DNA of 56,059 bases from Sphingomonas sp. Leaf412 (GTDB lineage Bacteria > Pseudomonadota > Alphaproteobacteria > Sphingomonadales > Sphingomonadaceae), in assembly GCF_001425405.1 (NCBI RefSeq), contig NZ_LMQP01000001.1, positions 601,611 through 657,669 on the forward strand. Direction: 5' to 3'. Made by a program: the position numbers and the translations under genes. The notes beneath the pieces were generated by a model that saw only the letters and a list, made by a program, of their open reading frames with translations, had not been told where the DNA came from and searched no databases. This document shows positions 26,100 to 34,657 of the stretch, piece after piece. The first letter of the stretch is position 1. Each line of letters starts with the position of its first letter.

Positions 26100-28361
26100 A
26101 TGGCCACACAGCATGACGATCGCCCCGATTTCACTCCCTATCCCGGCCCGTCGGGCGGCTGGGGATCGCTCCAGTCGGTGGCGGAGATCGTGCCGCGCGA
26201 GAAGAACGTGGTGGAGACCGGCAAGGAATTGCTGCGCCAGAACAAGCACGACGGCTTCGCCTGCGTCAGCTGCGCCTGGGCCAAGCCGCATCCGCCGCAC
26301 CCGGTCGAGTTCTGCGAGAACGGCGCGAAGGCGACCGCGTGGGAGATCACGAGCCAGCGCGTGACGCCCGATTTCTTTCGGGCGAACACGCTGACCGCAT
26401 TGCGCGCGTGGAGCGATTACAGCCTCGAGGAAGCGGGGCGGTTGACGCATCCGATGCGGTACGACCGCGCGACCGACAAATATGTCGCGGCGACGTGGGA
26501 CGAGGCGTTCGCGTCGATCGGGTCGCGGTTGAAGGGATATGATGCGAAACAGGTCGTCTTCTACGCCTCCGGGCGAGCCAGCCTGGAGACGTCGTATCTG
26601 TGGCAGTTGATGGCGCGGATGTACGGGAACCAGAACCTGCCCGACAGTTCGAACATGTGCCATGAATCGACGTCGGTCGGGTTGAAGACCGCGATCGGCG
26701 TGCCGGTGGGGACGGTGCGGCTGGAGGATTTCGAGCACACCGACTGCATTTTGCATTTCGGGCAGAACGTGGCGACGAACTCGCCGCGGATGCTCCACGA
26801 TTTGCGTTCCGCGCGGAAGCGGGGGATCGAGCTGATCGTGTTCAACCCGCTGAAGGAACGCGGGCTGGAGCGGTTCACCGATCCGCAGAACCCGATCGAG
26901 ATGGCGACGCGCAGCGAGACGCAGATCGCCACGCAGTACAACCAAGTGCGCGCGGGCGGCGACCTGGCCGCGATGATGGGGATCGCGAAATGGCTGGTCG
27001 AGCATGACGCGGTCGATGCGGCGTTCATCGCCGAGCATACGCACGATTACGACGCCTTCGCCGCGAAGACGCGGGCGACGACGTGGGACGAGATCGAGCG
27101 CGAATCGGGGCTGACGCGCGCCGCGCTGGAGAAGGCGGCAGCGACCTATGCCAAGGCGAAGGCGACGATCGCGATCTACGGCATGGGGCTGACCCAGCAT
27201 GTGAAGGGCGTCGACAATGTCCGGATGCTCGTGAACCTGTTGCTCATGAAGGGGAATATCGGGCGGCCGGGGGCGGGGCCGTGCCCGGTGCGCGGGCACA
27301 GCAACGTGCAGGGGCAGCGGACGGTCGGCATCACGGAAAAGACCGAGCTGGCGCCGGTGGCGGCGTTGAAGGAGCGCTACGGGATCGATTCGCCGACCGA
27401 AAAGGGGCTGGATACGGTCGAGGCGTGCGGCGGCATCATCGACGGGACGGTGAAGGCTTTCCTGTCGCTGGGCGGCAATTTCGTCCGCGCGGCGCCGGAG
27501 ACGCGGTTGCTGGAGGAAGGGTGGGCGAACCTCGACCTGTCGGTGCAGATCGCGACGAAGCTGAACCGCAGCCATCTGATCCCCGCGGCGGGGGAGACGT
27601 GGCTGCTGCCGTGCCTGGGCCGGATCGAGCGCGACTATCAGGCCACGGGGGCGCAGACGGTGACGGTCGAGGATTCGACCAGCGTCATCCATCCGTCGGT
27701 CGGCAAGGTCGATCCCGCGGGGCCGCACCTGTTGTCCGAAGCCGCGATCGTGGCGGGCATCGCGACCGCGACGCTGCCCCCCAATCCGGCGGTCGAATGG
27801 GATGCGTGGGTGGGCGACTATGCGCTGATCCGCGACGAGATCGCGGCGGTGTTCCCGCATTTCTTCGCGCGCTTCAACGAACGGCTGAAGGAGCCGGGCG
27901 GGTTCTGGAAGGGGAACAAGGCGGCGGAGCGGGTGTGGGATACCGAATCGGGGAAGGCGGAGTTCCTGGTTCCCGACACGCTGAACGCCACGGGCTTCGC
28001 GGACCGCGCGGCGCGGTATCGCCTGCTGACCGTGCGGTCGAACGATCAGTTCAATACCACCATCTACGGCTATTCCGACCGGTTCCGCGGGATAAACGGC
28101 ACGCGGCAGGTGGTGTTGATGAACCGCGACGACATGCGCGCGCTGGGCGTGGCGCAGGGGCAGAAGGTCGCGCTGGCGGGGGATGCGGACGACAATGTCG
28201 ACCGGCGCGTCGAGGGGTTGATGGCGGTGGAATATGATGTGCCGCGGGGCTGTGTCGTTGGCTACTATCCGGAGTGCAATCCGCTGATCGCGCTGGCGCA
28301 TCATGCGGACGAGAGCCACGTGCCTGCGGCGAAATCGGTCCCGGTTCGGGTGGTGGTGTGA
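26100..28361 (+). CDS. FdhF/YdeP family molybdopterin oxidoreductase
   Basis: The 753-residue single-chain molybdoenzyme starts with the YdeP-type cysteine set CVSCAW...EFCENGAKATAWE (about residues 54-83), which is not the usual CxxCxxxC of classic formate dehydrogenases. It has SNMCHESTSVGLKTAIGVPVGTVRLEDFEHTDCILHFGQNVATNSPRMLHDL for cofactor binding, and the C-terminal molydopterin dinucleotide-binding domain (FNTTIYGYSDRFRGI). The position that carries selenocysteine in E. coli FdhF is ordinary Cys/His here, so no SECIS is needed. With fdhD immediately upstream it is probably cytoplasmic; physiological substrate of YdeP-type enzymes is unresolved. Confidence 0.93.
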   Translation: MATQHDDRPDFTPYPGPSGGWGSLQSVAEIVPREKNVVETGKELLRQNKHDGFACVSCAWAKPHPPHPVEFCENGAKATAWEITSQRVTPDFFRANTLTALRAWSDYSLEEAGRLTHPMRYDRATDKYVAATWDEAFASIGSRLKGYDAKQVVFYASGRASLETSYLWQLMARMYGNQNLPDSSNMCHESTSVGLKTAIGVPVGTVRLEDFEHTDCILHFGQNVATNSPRMLHDLRSARKRGIELIVFNPLKERGLERFTDPQNPIEMATRSETQIATQYNQVRAGGDLAAMMGIAKWLVEHDAVDAAFIAEHTHDYDAFAAKTRATTWDEIERESGLTRAALEKAAATYAKAKATIAIYGMGLTQHVKGVDNVRMLVNLLLMKGNIGRPGAGPCPVRGHSNVQGQRTVGITEKTELAPVAALKERYGIDSPTEKGLDTVEACGGIIDGTVKAFLSLGGNFVRAAPETRLLEEGWANLDLSVQIATKLNRSHLIPAAGETWLLPCLGRIERDYQATGAQTVTVEDSTSVIHPSVGKVDPAGPHLLSEAAIVAGIATATLPPNPAVEWDAWVGDYALIRDEIAAVFPHFFARFNERLKEPGGFWKGNKAAERVWDTESGKAEFLVPDTLNATGFADRAARYRLLTVRSNDQFNTTIYGYSDRFRGINGTRQVVLMNRDDMRALGVAQGQKVALAGDADDNVDRRVEGLMAVEYDVPRGCVVGYYPECNPLIALAHHADESHVPAAKSVPVRVVV

Positions 28362-28365
28362 TCGG

Positions 28366-28491
28366 ATCCTCCCCGAGCTTGCTCGGGGAGGGGGACCGGC
28401 ACGCGCAGCGTGCTGGTGGAGGGGCTTGCGGAGCGCTGCCAAAGCCCCTCCACCATGCTGCGCATGGTCCCCCTCCCCGTTCCGGGGAGGA
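28366..28491. repeat. family F repeat (CTCCCC...GGGGAG type)
   Basis: CTCCCCGAGCTTGCTCGGGGAG (28369-28390) is a strong hairpin, followed by GGTGGAGGGGCTTGCGGAGCGCTGCC, its near-complement GGCAGCG...AAAGCCCCTCCACC, and a closing CCCCTCCCCGTTCCGGGGAGG. The whole unit recurs at 45638-45823 and in fragments at 49741 and 55978. Confidence 0.8.
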
Positions 28492-28513
28492 ATGAGAAAC
28501 GCTTGACCCTCCC

Positions 28514-28539
28514 TTCGACATAACAGATGTTACGTCGAA
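28514..28539. promoter_or_regulatory. palindromic operator candidate 2 (CATAACAGATGTTA)
   Basis: TTCGACATAAC (28514-28524) and GTTACGTCGAA (28529-28539) are inverted arms with one mismatch around AGAT. The core is the same as candidate 1 at 25200. It ends 13 bp before the SDR start codon, directly before its ribosome binding site, so a bound protein would block transcription or escape. Confidence 0.65.
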
Positions 28540-28552
28540 AGAAGGAGAGGGC

Positions 28553-29341
28553 ATGAAACTCGGACCCGATATCGCGGCGATCGTGACCGGTGGCGCATCC
28601 GGACTGGGGCTGGCGACCGCGAAGGCGCTGATCGCCGAGGGCGTGAAGGTCGCGCTGTTCGACAAGAATGCCGACATCGGACCCGGCGTCGCGGACGAGA
28701 TCGGCGCGACCTATGTCGAGGTCGACGTCATGGACCAGGCGTCGGTCGACGCGGGCTTCGCCACCGCGCGTGCGGCGAACGGGCAGGAGCGCATCCTGGT
28801 CAATTGCGCGGGCGGCGGGTTCGGCGGGCCGAACAAGACCGTCGCGCGCAGCAAGGAGGACGGCAGCATCAAGCCGTATCCGATCGAGAATTACGCGAAG
28901 ACGATCGAGCTGAACCTGATCGGCAGCTTCCGCTGCATCGTCGGCAGCGCGGCGGGGATGATGACGCTGGAACCGACCGCGGACGGCGACCGCGGCGCGA
29001 TCGTCAATACCGCCAGCGTCGCGGCGGAGGACGGGCAGATCGGGCAGGTCGCCTACACATCCGCGAAGGCGGGGATCGTCGGCATGACGCTGAACGTCGC
29101 GCGCGACCTGTCGGGCGAGGGCATCCGGTGCAACACGATCCTGCCCGGCATCTTCGACACGCCGTTGCTGGGCCGGGCGAAGCCGCAGGTGAAGGCGGCC
29201 CTGTCGGCGATGGTGCCGTTCCCGAAGCGGCTGGGCCTGCCGGAGGAATATGCGCGGCTGGCGATCGAGATGCTGCGCAACAGCTATTTCAATGGCGAGG
29301 ACGTGCGGCTGGACGGCGCGATCCGGATGCAGCCGCGGTAG
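28553..29341 (+). CDS. SDR family 3-hydroxyacyl-CoA dehydrogenase (type II HADH-like)
   Basis: The 262-residue protein has TGGASGLG (residues 13-20), NCAGGGFGGPNKT, IVNTASVAAEDGQIGQVAYTSAKAGIVGMTLNVARDL with the Ser-Tyr-Lys triad, and CNTILPGIFDTPLLG. This run is characteristic of type II 3-hydroxyacyl-CoA dehydrogenases, which oxidise L-3-hydroxyacyl-CoA with NAD during beta-oxidation-like cycles. AAGGAGAG gives a good start. It leads the acyl-CoA dehydrogenase genes downstream and sits behind operator candidate 2. Confidence 0.92.
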   Translation: MKLGPDIAAIVTGGASGLGLATAKALIAEGVKVALFDKNADIGPGVADEIGATYVEVDVMDQASVDAGFATARAANGQERILVNCAGGGFGGPNKTVARSKEDGSIKPYPIENYAKTIELNLIGSFRCIVGSAAGMMTLEPTADGDRGAIVNTASVAAEDGQIGQVAYTSAKAGIVGMTLNVARDLSGEGIRCNTILPGIFDTPLLGRAKPQVKAALSAMVPFPKRLGLPEEYARLAIEMLRNSYFNGEDVRLDGAIRMQPR

Positions 29342-29372
29342 ATCGGATTCGGGGACTGGATTGGCAAAGCAC

Positions 29373-29441
29373 CCGTTCGGGCTGAGCGTAGTCGAAGCCT
29401 AAGCGCCACGCATATCCTTCGACTTCGCTCAGGGCGAACGG
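29373..29441. repeat. family C repeat
   Basis: CCGTTCGGGCTGAGCGTAGTCGAAG and CTTCGACTTCGCTCAGGGCGAACGG are near-perfect inverted arms around a short centre. The element is inserted between co-directional genes of the acyl-CoA cluster, where it could attenuate read-through. Confidence 0.85.
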
Positions 29442-29462
29442 AGGGTGGGAGGATTAGAGAAG

Positions 29463-30545
29463 ATGAACTTCGATTATTCCGACGATCAGAAGATGCTGAA
29501 GGACGAGGCGCGCAAGTTCCTTGCCGCCAAATGCCCGACGTCGGTGGTGCGCGGGGTGCTCGATGACGCCGCCCGGCATTACGACGAGGCGCTGTGGAAG
29601 GGCGTGGCGGAGCAGGGCTGGCTCGGCGCGGCGATTCCGGAGGCATATGGCGGGCTGGGGCTCGGCCATGTCGAACTGTGCGCGCTGGCGGAGGAATTGG
29701 GGCGGGCATGCGCGCCGATCCCGTTCGCCTCCACGGTGTATTTCGTCGCCGAGGCGCTGATGCTGTTCGGCAGCGAGGCGCAGAAGCGGAAGTGGCTGCC
29801 GAAGATCGCGGCGGGCGAGGTCATCGGCGCGTTCGCGACGTCCGAAGGGCCGGGCGCGATCGGACGCGTGAAGACGAAGGCCACGGGCGGGCGCGTGACG
29901 GGGACGAAGATTCCGGTCACCGACGGCAATATCGCGGACCTGTTCGTCGTGCTGGCCGAGGACGGCCTGTACCTGGTCGAGGGGCCGGTGGCGGCGGACG
30001 TGCTGGAGACGCTGGACCCCACGCGCAACGCCGCGCGCGTGACGTTCGACAACCCGGGCGAGCGGCTGGGCAGCGACGACGGCGCATCGGCGATGCAGGC
30101 GGTGCTGGATCGCGCCGCGGTGCTGCTGGCGTTCGAGCAGCTGGGCGGGGCGGACAAGGCGCTTGAGATGGCGAAGGCCTATGCGCTCGACCGTGTGGCG
30201 TTCGGGCGGCAGATCGGCGGATACCAGGCGATCAAGCACAAGCTGGCCGACATGTACGTGAAGAACGAGGTGGCGCGGTCGAACGCCTATTACGGCGCTT
30301 GGGCGCTGGGGACGGGGGCGGCGGAACTGCCGCTGGCCGCCGCCACCGCGCGCGTCGCGGCGTCGGAGGCGTTCTGGTTCGCGTCGAAGGAGAATATCCA
30401 GACGCATGGCGGGATCGGCTTCACCTGGGAGGCGGACCCGCAGCTTTACTATCGCCGGTCGCGGCAGCTGTCCCTCGTCGCGGGCGCGCCCGCGGTGTGG
30501 AAGGAGCGGCTGGTGAGCCAGCTGGAAACGAGAAACGCCGCATAG
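29463..30545 (+). CDS. acyl-CoA dehydrogenase, short subunit type
   Basis: The 360-residue flavoprotein has MNFDYSDDQKMLKDEARKFLA at the N-terminus, AAIPEAYGGLGLGHVELCALAEELGR, FATSEGPGAI (a weakened form of the usual T-E-P-x-x-G-S-D flavin loop), AFGRQIGGYQAIKHKLADM and QTHGGIGFTWEADPQLYYRR with the Glu that can act as base. The start at 29463 follows GGAGG. Its neighbour two genes on is a 398-residue acyl-CoA dehydrogenase; adjacent unequal pairs form alpha2beta2 enzymes in steroid side-chain degradation, which may apply here (inference). Confidence 0.92.
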   Translation: MNFDYSDDQKMLKDEARKFLAAKCPTSVVRGVLDDAARHYDEALWKGVAEQGWLGAAIPEAYGGLGLGHVELCALAEELGRACAPIPFASTVYFVAEALMLFGSEAQKRKWLPKIAAGEVIGAFATSEGPGAIGRVKTKATGGRVTGTKIPVTDGNIADLFVVLAEDGLYLVEGPVAADVLETLDPTRNAARVTFDNPGERLGSDDGASAMQAVLDRAAVLLAFEQLGGADKALEMAKAYALDRVAFGRQIGGYQAIKHKLADMYVKNEVARSNAYYGAWALGTGAAELPLAAATARVAASEAFWFASKENIQTHGGIGFTWEADPQLYYRRSRQLSLVAGAPAVWKERLVSQLETRNAA

Positions 30546-30553
30546 GCACAACC

Positions 30554-30619
30554 TCCGTTCGCCCTGAGCGAAGTCGAAGGGCATGCGCTTAGGCTTCGAC
30601 TTCGCTCAGCCCGAACGGA
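30554..30619. repeat. family C repeat
   Basis: TCCGTTCGCCCTGAGCGAAGTCGAAG and CTTCGACTTCGCTCAGCCCGAACGGA are near-perfect inverted arms with a short spacer, lying between the two acyl-CoA dehydrogenase genes. It is almost identical to the element at 29373 but in altered loop sequence. Confidence 0.85.
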
Positions 30620-30637
30620 AGTGAGAGGATCGTACCC

Positions 30638-31834
30638 ATGGACTTCAACGACACCCCCGAGGAAGCCGCCTATCGCACCGCGGCGCGCGACTGGCTCGCC
30701 ACTAATGCCGCCGAGCACAAGGCGCAGGCGCATGCCGACGACATGGCCGCGGCGCGCAGCTGGCAGGCGCGGAAAGCCGCGGCGGGCTATGCGCAGATCA
30801 CGTGGCCGAAGGAATGGGGCGGAGGCGGCGGCACGCCGATCCAGTCGGTGATCTTCGGCCAGGAAGAGGCGAAGCACCCGGTCCAGTACGGCTATTTCAC
30901 GATCGGGCTGGGCATGTGCGTGCCCACCGTCATGGCCTTCGCCGACGATGCGACGAAGCAGCGGTTCGTCGGCCCCGCGCTGCGTGGTGAGGAGATCTGG
31001 TCGCAGCTTTTCAGCGAGCCTGCGGGCGGATCGGACGTGGCGGCGATCCGCACGAAGGCGGTGCGGGACGGCGACGACTGGGTCGTGAACGGGCAGAAGG
31101 TGTGGACGTCGGGCGCGCATTACAGCGATTACGGCATCGTCCTCGTCCGCACGAACCCCGACGTGCCCAAGCACAAGGGCCTGACGATGTTCTGGCTCGA
31201 CCTGAAATCGCCGGGCGTCGAGATCCGGCCGATCCATCAGATGTCGGGGGGCTCGAACTTTAACGAAGTGTATTTCACCGACGTGCGCATTCCCGATTCG
31301 CAGCGGCTGGGGAAGGTCGACGACGGCTGGAAGGTCGCGCTCGTGACGCTGATGAACGAACGCCTCGCGGTCGGCGGCGGCGGGGGTGCGGGGCCGAAGG
31401 AGATCATGAAGCTGGCGCGCGAGGTCGCGCAGGGCGACGGCACATTGCTGAACGATCCGGTCTTCCGCCAGCATCTGGCCGACTGGTGGGTGCAGGCGGA
31501 GGGGCTGCGCAACACGCGGATGCGCACGATCACCGCCTTGAGCCGCGGGCAGACGCCGGGGCCGGAAAGCTCGATCGGAAAGGTCATCGCCGCCAACCAG
31601 TTGCAGGACATCGGCAATTCCGCGGTCGAGGCGCTGGATCAATACGGCATCATCGTCGATCCCGCGCTGGCGCCGATGAAGGGGCTGTTCCAGTCCGCGA
31701 CGCTGAACGCGCCGGGCCTGCGGATCGCGGGGGGGACGGACGAGATCCTGAAGAACATCATCGCGGAGCGCGTGCTGGGCCTGCCGGGGGAGATCCGGAC
31801 GGACAAGGACGCGGCGTTCAAGGATCTGCGGTAG
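30638..31834 (+). CDS. acyl-CoA dehydrogenase, long subunit type
   Basis: The 398-residue protein has WPKEWGGGGGTPIQSVIFGQEEAK, a well-conserved flavin/substrate loop QLFSEPAGGSDVAAIRTKAVRDGDDWVVNGQKVWTSGAHYSDYGIV, and the C-terminal GGTDEILKNIIAERVLGLP. It oxidises an acyl-CoA at the alpha-beta position and passes electrons to ETF. GAGAGGA precedes the ATG at 30638. Together with the shorter subunit, the two SDRs and the hydratase it makes nearly a full beta-oxidation set; a thiolase and CoA ligase are missing from the window. Confidence 0.94.
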   Translation: MDFNDTPEEAAYRTAARDWLATNAAEHKAQAHADDMAAARSWQARKAAAGYAQITWPKEWGGGGGTPIQSVIFGQEEAKHPVQYGYFTIGLGMCVPTVMAFADDATKQRFVGPALRGEEIWSQLFSEPAGGSDVAAIRTKAVRDGDDWVVNGQKVWTSGAHYSDYGIVLVRTNPDVPKHKGLTMFWLDLKSPGVEIRPIHQMSGGSNFNEVYFTDVRIPDSQRLGKVDDGWKVALVTLMNERLAVGGGGGAGPKEIMKLAREVAQGDGTLLNDPVFRQHLADWWVQAEGLRNTRMRTITALSRGQTPGPESSIGKVIAANQLQDIGNSAVEALDQYGIIVDPALAPMKGLFQSATLNAPGLRIAGGTDEILKNIIAERVLGLPGEIRTDKDAAFKDLR

Positions 31835-31840
31835 GGATTG

Positions 31841-31916
31841 TGTTCCTGCGCACGCAGGAACCCAGGGTCGCGGGCTTTCCCGTTTGTAACTCTGGGTTCC
31901 TGCTTTCGCAGGAACA
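31841..31916. repeat. family D repeat
   Basis: Arms 31841-31865 and 31892-31916 (TGTTCCTGCG...GAACCCAG) match as reverse complements in 23 of 25 positions, and each arm holds its own CCTGC/GCAGG hairpin. It lies 6 bp after the acyl-CoA dehydrogenase stop and is a likely transcription end. Confidence 0.85.
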
Positions 31917-31981
31917 CCGGTGCCGCTTGAAACCTCCCGCGCCCTTCCCGCATTAGACCTCCCGAAAACGGGAGGATTCCG

Positions 31982-33397
31982 ATGTATCGCCACCTGCTGC
32001 TTGCCAGCGTCCTGATCGCCGCGCCGGTATCCGCGCAGTCCATCTCCGCATCGGACAAGGCGCAGGGGGCGCAGGCGAACCCGCAATTGCTGGCGGAGTT
32101 CGGGGGCAAGTACGAGGGGCCGCAGGCGGCGTATGTGGAGCAGGTGGGCAAGCGCGTGGCGCTGCAATCGGGCCTGTCCAATGCGCAGGGCGACTTCACC
32201 GTCGCGCTGCTGAATTCGCCGGTCGAGAACGCGTTCGCGATCCCCGGCGGCTATGTCTACGTCACGCGGCAATTGCTGGCGCTGATGAACAGCGAGGCCG
32301 AGCTGGCGAGCGTGATGGGGCATGAGGTCGGCCATGTCGCCGCGCGCCATTCCGCCGGGCGCAACCGGACGGCGACGATCGGCGGCGTGCTGGCCAGCAT
32401 CGTCGGCGCGGTCGCGGGCAATGGCACGATCGGGCAGTTGGCGGGCAGCGCGGCGCAGCAGGCGGCGGGGCTCTACACGCTGAAATACGGGCGCGACCAG
32501 GAATATGCCGCCGACGGGCTGGGGGTGAAATACATCACCGCCGCGGGCTATTCCCCCTATGCCGCGGCCGACATGCTGACGCAGCTGAGCGCCGCCAGCA
32601 CGTTGCAGGCGCGGGTCGCGGGGCGCGACGCCAACGCCATGCCGACCTGGGCGTCGAGCCATCCCAACAGCCTGGACCGGATCCGTCGCGCGGAGCGGCT
32701 GGCGCAGCAGACCGGGCGGCCGGACACGCAGGGCGGGCAGGACACCGCCTTCCTGCGGCGACTGGACGGGCTGCGCTACGACGACGATCCGCGGCAGGGG
32801 ACGGTCGACGGACAGACGTTCCGGCATCCCGACCTGCGCGTCCGCTTCGCCGCGCCCGCGGGCTATACGATCGCCAACGGCGCGGACGCGGTGACGATCG
32901 CGGGCAGCGGGGGGCAGGCGCAGTTCCGCACCGCGCCCGCGACCGGCGACCTGCCCGCCTTCATCGCCGCGCGCTTCCGCGCGCTGGGTGCGGCGGCGGG
33001 GGGCGAGGTCAGGACGGGGACGGTCAACGGCATTCCCTATGCCGCATCGACCGTCGGCGCGACCGCGAGCAACCGCCCGGTCGATGCGACGATCGTCGCC
33101 TACCGCTTCCCGTCCGCGACGCATTATTTCACCGTCGTGACGCCGCGCGGCAGCGGGCTGGGCGCGTTGCAGCCGGTGATCGCCAGCGTGGCGCCCTTGT
33201 CCGCGCAGGACGCCGCCGCGATCCGCGGCAAGCGGATCCGCATCGTGACGGTGAAGGCGGGCGACACGGTGGACAGCCTGTCGCGGCAGATGGCGTATCC
33301 GACGTTGCAGCGCGATCGCTTCCTGACGCTCAACGGCCTGGAACCGAACGAGGCCCTGCGCCCCGGCATGCTGGTAAAGGTCGTGGTCGCGGGGTAG
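31982..33397 (+). CDS. M48 family zinc metalloprotease with C-terminal LysM domain
   Basis: The 471-residue protein has a signal peptide (MYRHLLLASVLIAAPVSAQS) and the M48 core: NSPVENAFAIPGGYVYVTRQLL, zinc motif HEVGH (in ASVMGHEVGHVAARHSAG, about residue 118) and YGRDQEYAADGLGVKYITAAGY with the third ligand Glu. The last 50 residues (VKAGDTVDSLSRQMAYPTLQRDRFLTLNGLEPNEALRPGMLVKV) read as a LysM-like peptidoglycan-binding module. It probably acts in outer-membrane protein quality control in the manner of BepA/LoiP, but tethered to the wall rather than using TPR repeats. Confidence 0.93.
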   Translation: MYRHLLLASVLIAAPVSAQSISASDKAQGAQANPQLLAEFGGKYEGPQAAYVEQVGKRVALQSGLSNAQGDFTVALLNSPVENAFAIPGGYVYVTRQLLALMNSEAELASVMGHEVGHVAARHSAGRNRTATIGGVLASIVGAVAGNGTIGQLAGSAAQQAAGLYTLKYGRDQEYAADGLGVKYITAAGYSPYAAADMLTQLSAASTLQARVAGRDANAMPTWASSHPNSLDRIRRAERLAQQTGRPDTQGGQDTAFLRRLDGLRYDDDPRQGTVDGQTFRHPDLRVRFAAPAGYTIANGADAVTIAGSGGQAQFRTAPATGDLPAFIAARFRALGAAAGGEVRTGTVNGIPYAASTVGATASNRPVDATIVAYRFPSATHYFTVVTPRGSGLGALQPVIASVAPLSAQDAAAIRGKRIRIVTVKAGDTVDSLSRQMAYPTLQRDRFLTLNGLEPNEALRPGMLVKVVVAG

Positions 33398-33400
33398 GGA

Positions 33401-33524
33401 TTCGGACCCACAGCCGGCAACGGTCGTGACGGGCCGATATCGGCCCGGCTACGCGTCTGCGCTGTGGCTCCTTGCCGGCGGGCTTTTCCGGACGATCCCG
33501 ACCATTGCCAGCTATGGGTCCGAA
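33401..33524. repeat. 124-bp element with 23-bp inverted ends
   Basis: TTCGGACCCA...CAACGG at 33401-33423 is the reverse complement of 33502-33524 except at three positions. The interior contains the perfect 16-bp palindrome GGGCCGATATCGGCCC (33431-33446). It fills the gap between the M48 and glycosyltransferase genes. The layout parallels the 13343-13486 element. Confidence 0.75.
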
Positions 33525-33542
33525 CCCTAAGCCACGCCCATC

Positions 33543-34562
33543 ATGCACCGTCCCGCGCTTTCCGTCGTCATCCCCTGTTACAACGAGGAGGCGACGCTGC
33601 CCTTGCTGCATGCCCGCGTGGCGGCGGCGGCGCGCGCGGCGGTGGGGGACGATCACGAGATCGTGCTGGTCAACGACGGGTCGCGCGACGGCAGCTGGCC
33701 CGCGATGCAGGCGCTGGCGGCGGCGGACGCCCGCGTCGTCGCGATCAACCTGTCGCGCAACCACGGGCACCAGCTGGCGCTGACCGCGGGGCTGGACCTG
33801 TGTTCGGGGCAGCAGATCCTCATCATCGACGCCGACCTTCAGGATCCGCCCGAACTGCTGGCGGACATGCGCGCGATGATGGCGCGGGAGGGCGCGGACG
33901 TGATCTACGCCGTGCGGCGCAAGCGCGACGGGGAGACGTGGTTCAAGCGCGCGACCGCCGCGTTCTTCTACCGCTTCCTCGACCGCGTGACCGACACGCC
34001 GATCCCGCTGGACACCGGGGATTTCCGGTTGATGACGCGGCGCGCGCTGGACGCGCTGCTGGCGTTGCCGGAACAGGCGCGCTTCATCCGCGGGATGGTG
34101 GCGTGGGTGGGGTTCCGGCAGGTGCCGTTCGCCTACGACCGGGCGGAGCGCCATGCGGGCGAGACGAACTATCCGCTGGCCAAGATGGTGCGGCTCGCGC
34201 TCGACGCGGTCACCGGCTTCTCCACCGCGCCGCTGCGCTGGGCCAGCCATCTGTCGGTGATCCTGGCGGGATGTTCGTTGCTGCTGCTGTTCTATATCGC
34301 GTGGGGATATTTCAGCGGGGAGCGGGTGCAGGGGTGGACGTCGACGATGCTGGTCGTGGTCGTGCTGTCGTCGATCCAGATGTTCGTGCTGGGCATGATC
34401 GGCGAGTATCTGGGGCGGCTGTATATCGAGGCGAAGCGGCGGCCGCTGTACCTGGTGGCGGATATCGCGGGGCCGGTGCACGGCCGCGCGACGCTGGGGT
34501 TCCAGGCGGAGGAGACGCGGATCCCGGATGCGCTGGTGGCGAGCGACGAGCCGGTGGGGTGA
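33543..34562 (+). CDS. family 2 glycosyltransferase, GtrB/DPM1-like
   Basis: The 339-residue protein joins a GT-A domain (LSVVIPCYNEEATLPLL, VNDGSRDGSW, IDADLQDPPELL with the DxD metal site at about residue 97) to two C-terminal membrane helices (LSVILAGCSLLLLFYIAWGYF and MLVVVVLSSIQMFVLGMIGEYLGRLY). This layout belongs to polyprenyl-phosphate sugar synthases such as GtrB, ArnC and DPM1, which load a hexose onto undecaprenyl phosphate. A GtrA-type flippase and a GT-C-like protein encoded within 2 kb are natural partners. Confidence 0.92.
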   Translation: MHRPALSVVIPCYNEEATLPLLHARVAAAARAAVGDDHEIVLVNDGSRDGSWPAMQALAAADARVVAINLSRNHGHQLALTAGLDLCSGQQILIIDADLQDPPELLADMRAMMAREGADVIYAVRRKRDGETWFKRATAAFFYRFLDRVTDTPIPLDTGDFRLMTRRALDALLALPEQARFIRGMVAWVGFRQVPFAYDRAERHAGETNYPLAKMVRLALDAVTGFSTAPLRWASHLSVILAGCSLLLLFYIAWGYFSGERVQGWTSTMLVVVVLSSIQMFVLGMIGEYLGRLYIEAKRRPLYLVADIAGPVHGRATLGFQAEETRIPDALVASDEPVG

Positions 34563-34569
34563 CCCGCCC

Positions 34570-34649
34570 CGTCATTGCGAGCGTAGCGAAGCAATCCAGG
34601 GTTTCGCGCGGTACTGGATTGCCGCGTCGCTGCGCTCCTCGCAATGACG
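34570..34649. repeat. family E repeat (CGTCATTGCGAGCG type)
   Basis: CGTCATTGCGAGCGTAGCGAAGCAATCCAGGG and the near-reverse complement TACTGGATTGCCGCGTCGCTGCGCTCCTCGCAATGACG form a long imperfect hairpin between two convergent genes. A second copy is at 52226-52301, also between convergent genes, so the family probably serves as or marks transcription ends. Confidence 0.85.
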
Positions 34650-34657
34650 GCAGGGAG

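Noticed and set aside
25170..28442. 1,090-codon open frame antisense to the ECH-side intergenic region, fdhD and the YdeP-type gene
   Set aside because: It is arginine-, histidine- and proline-rich with no domain, and lies opposite genes with clear motifs. GC-rich third positions remove stop codons on the other strand.
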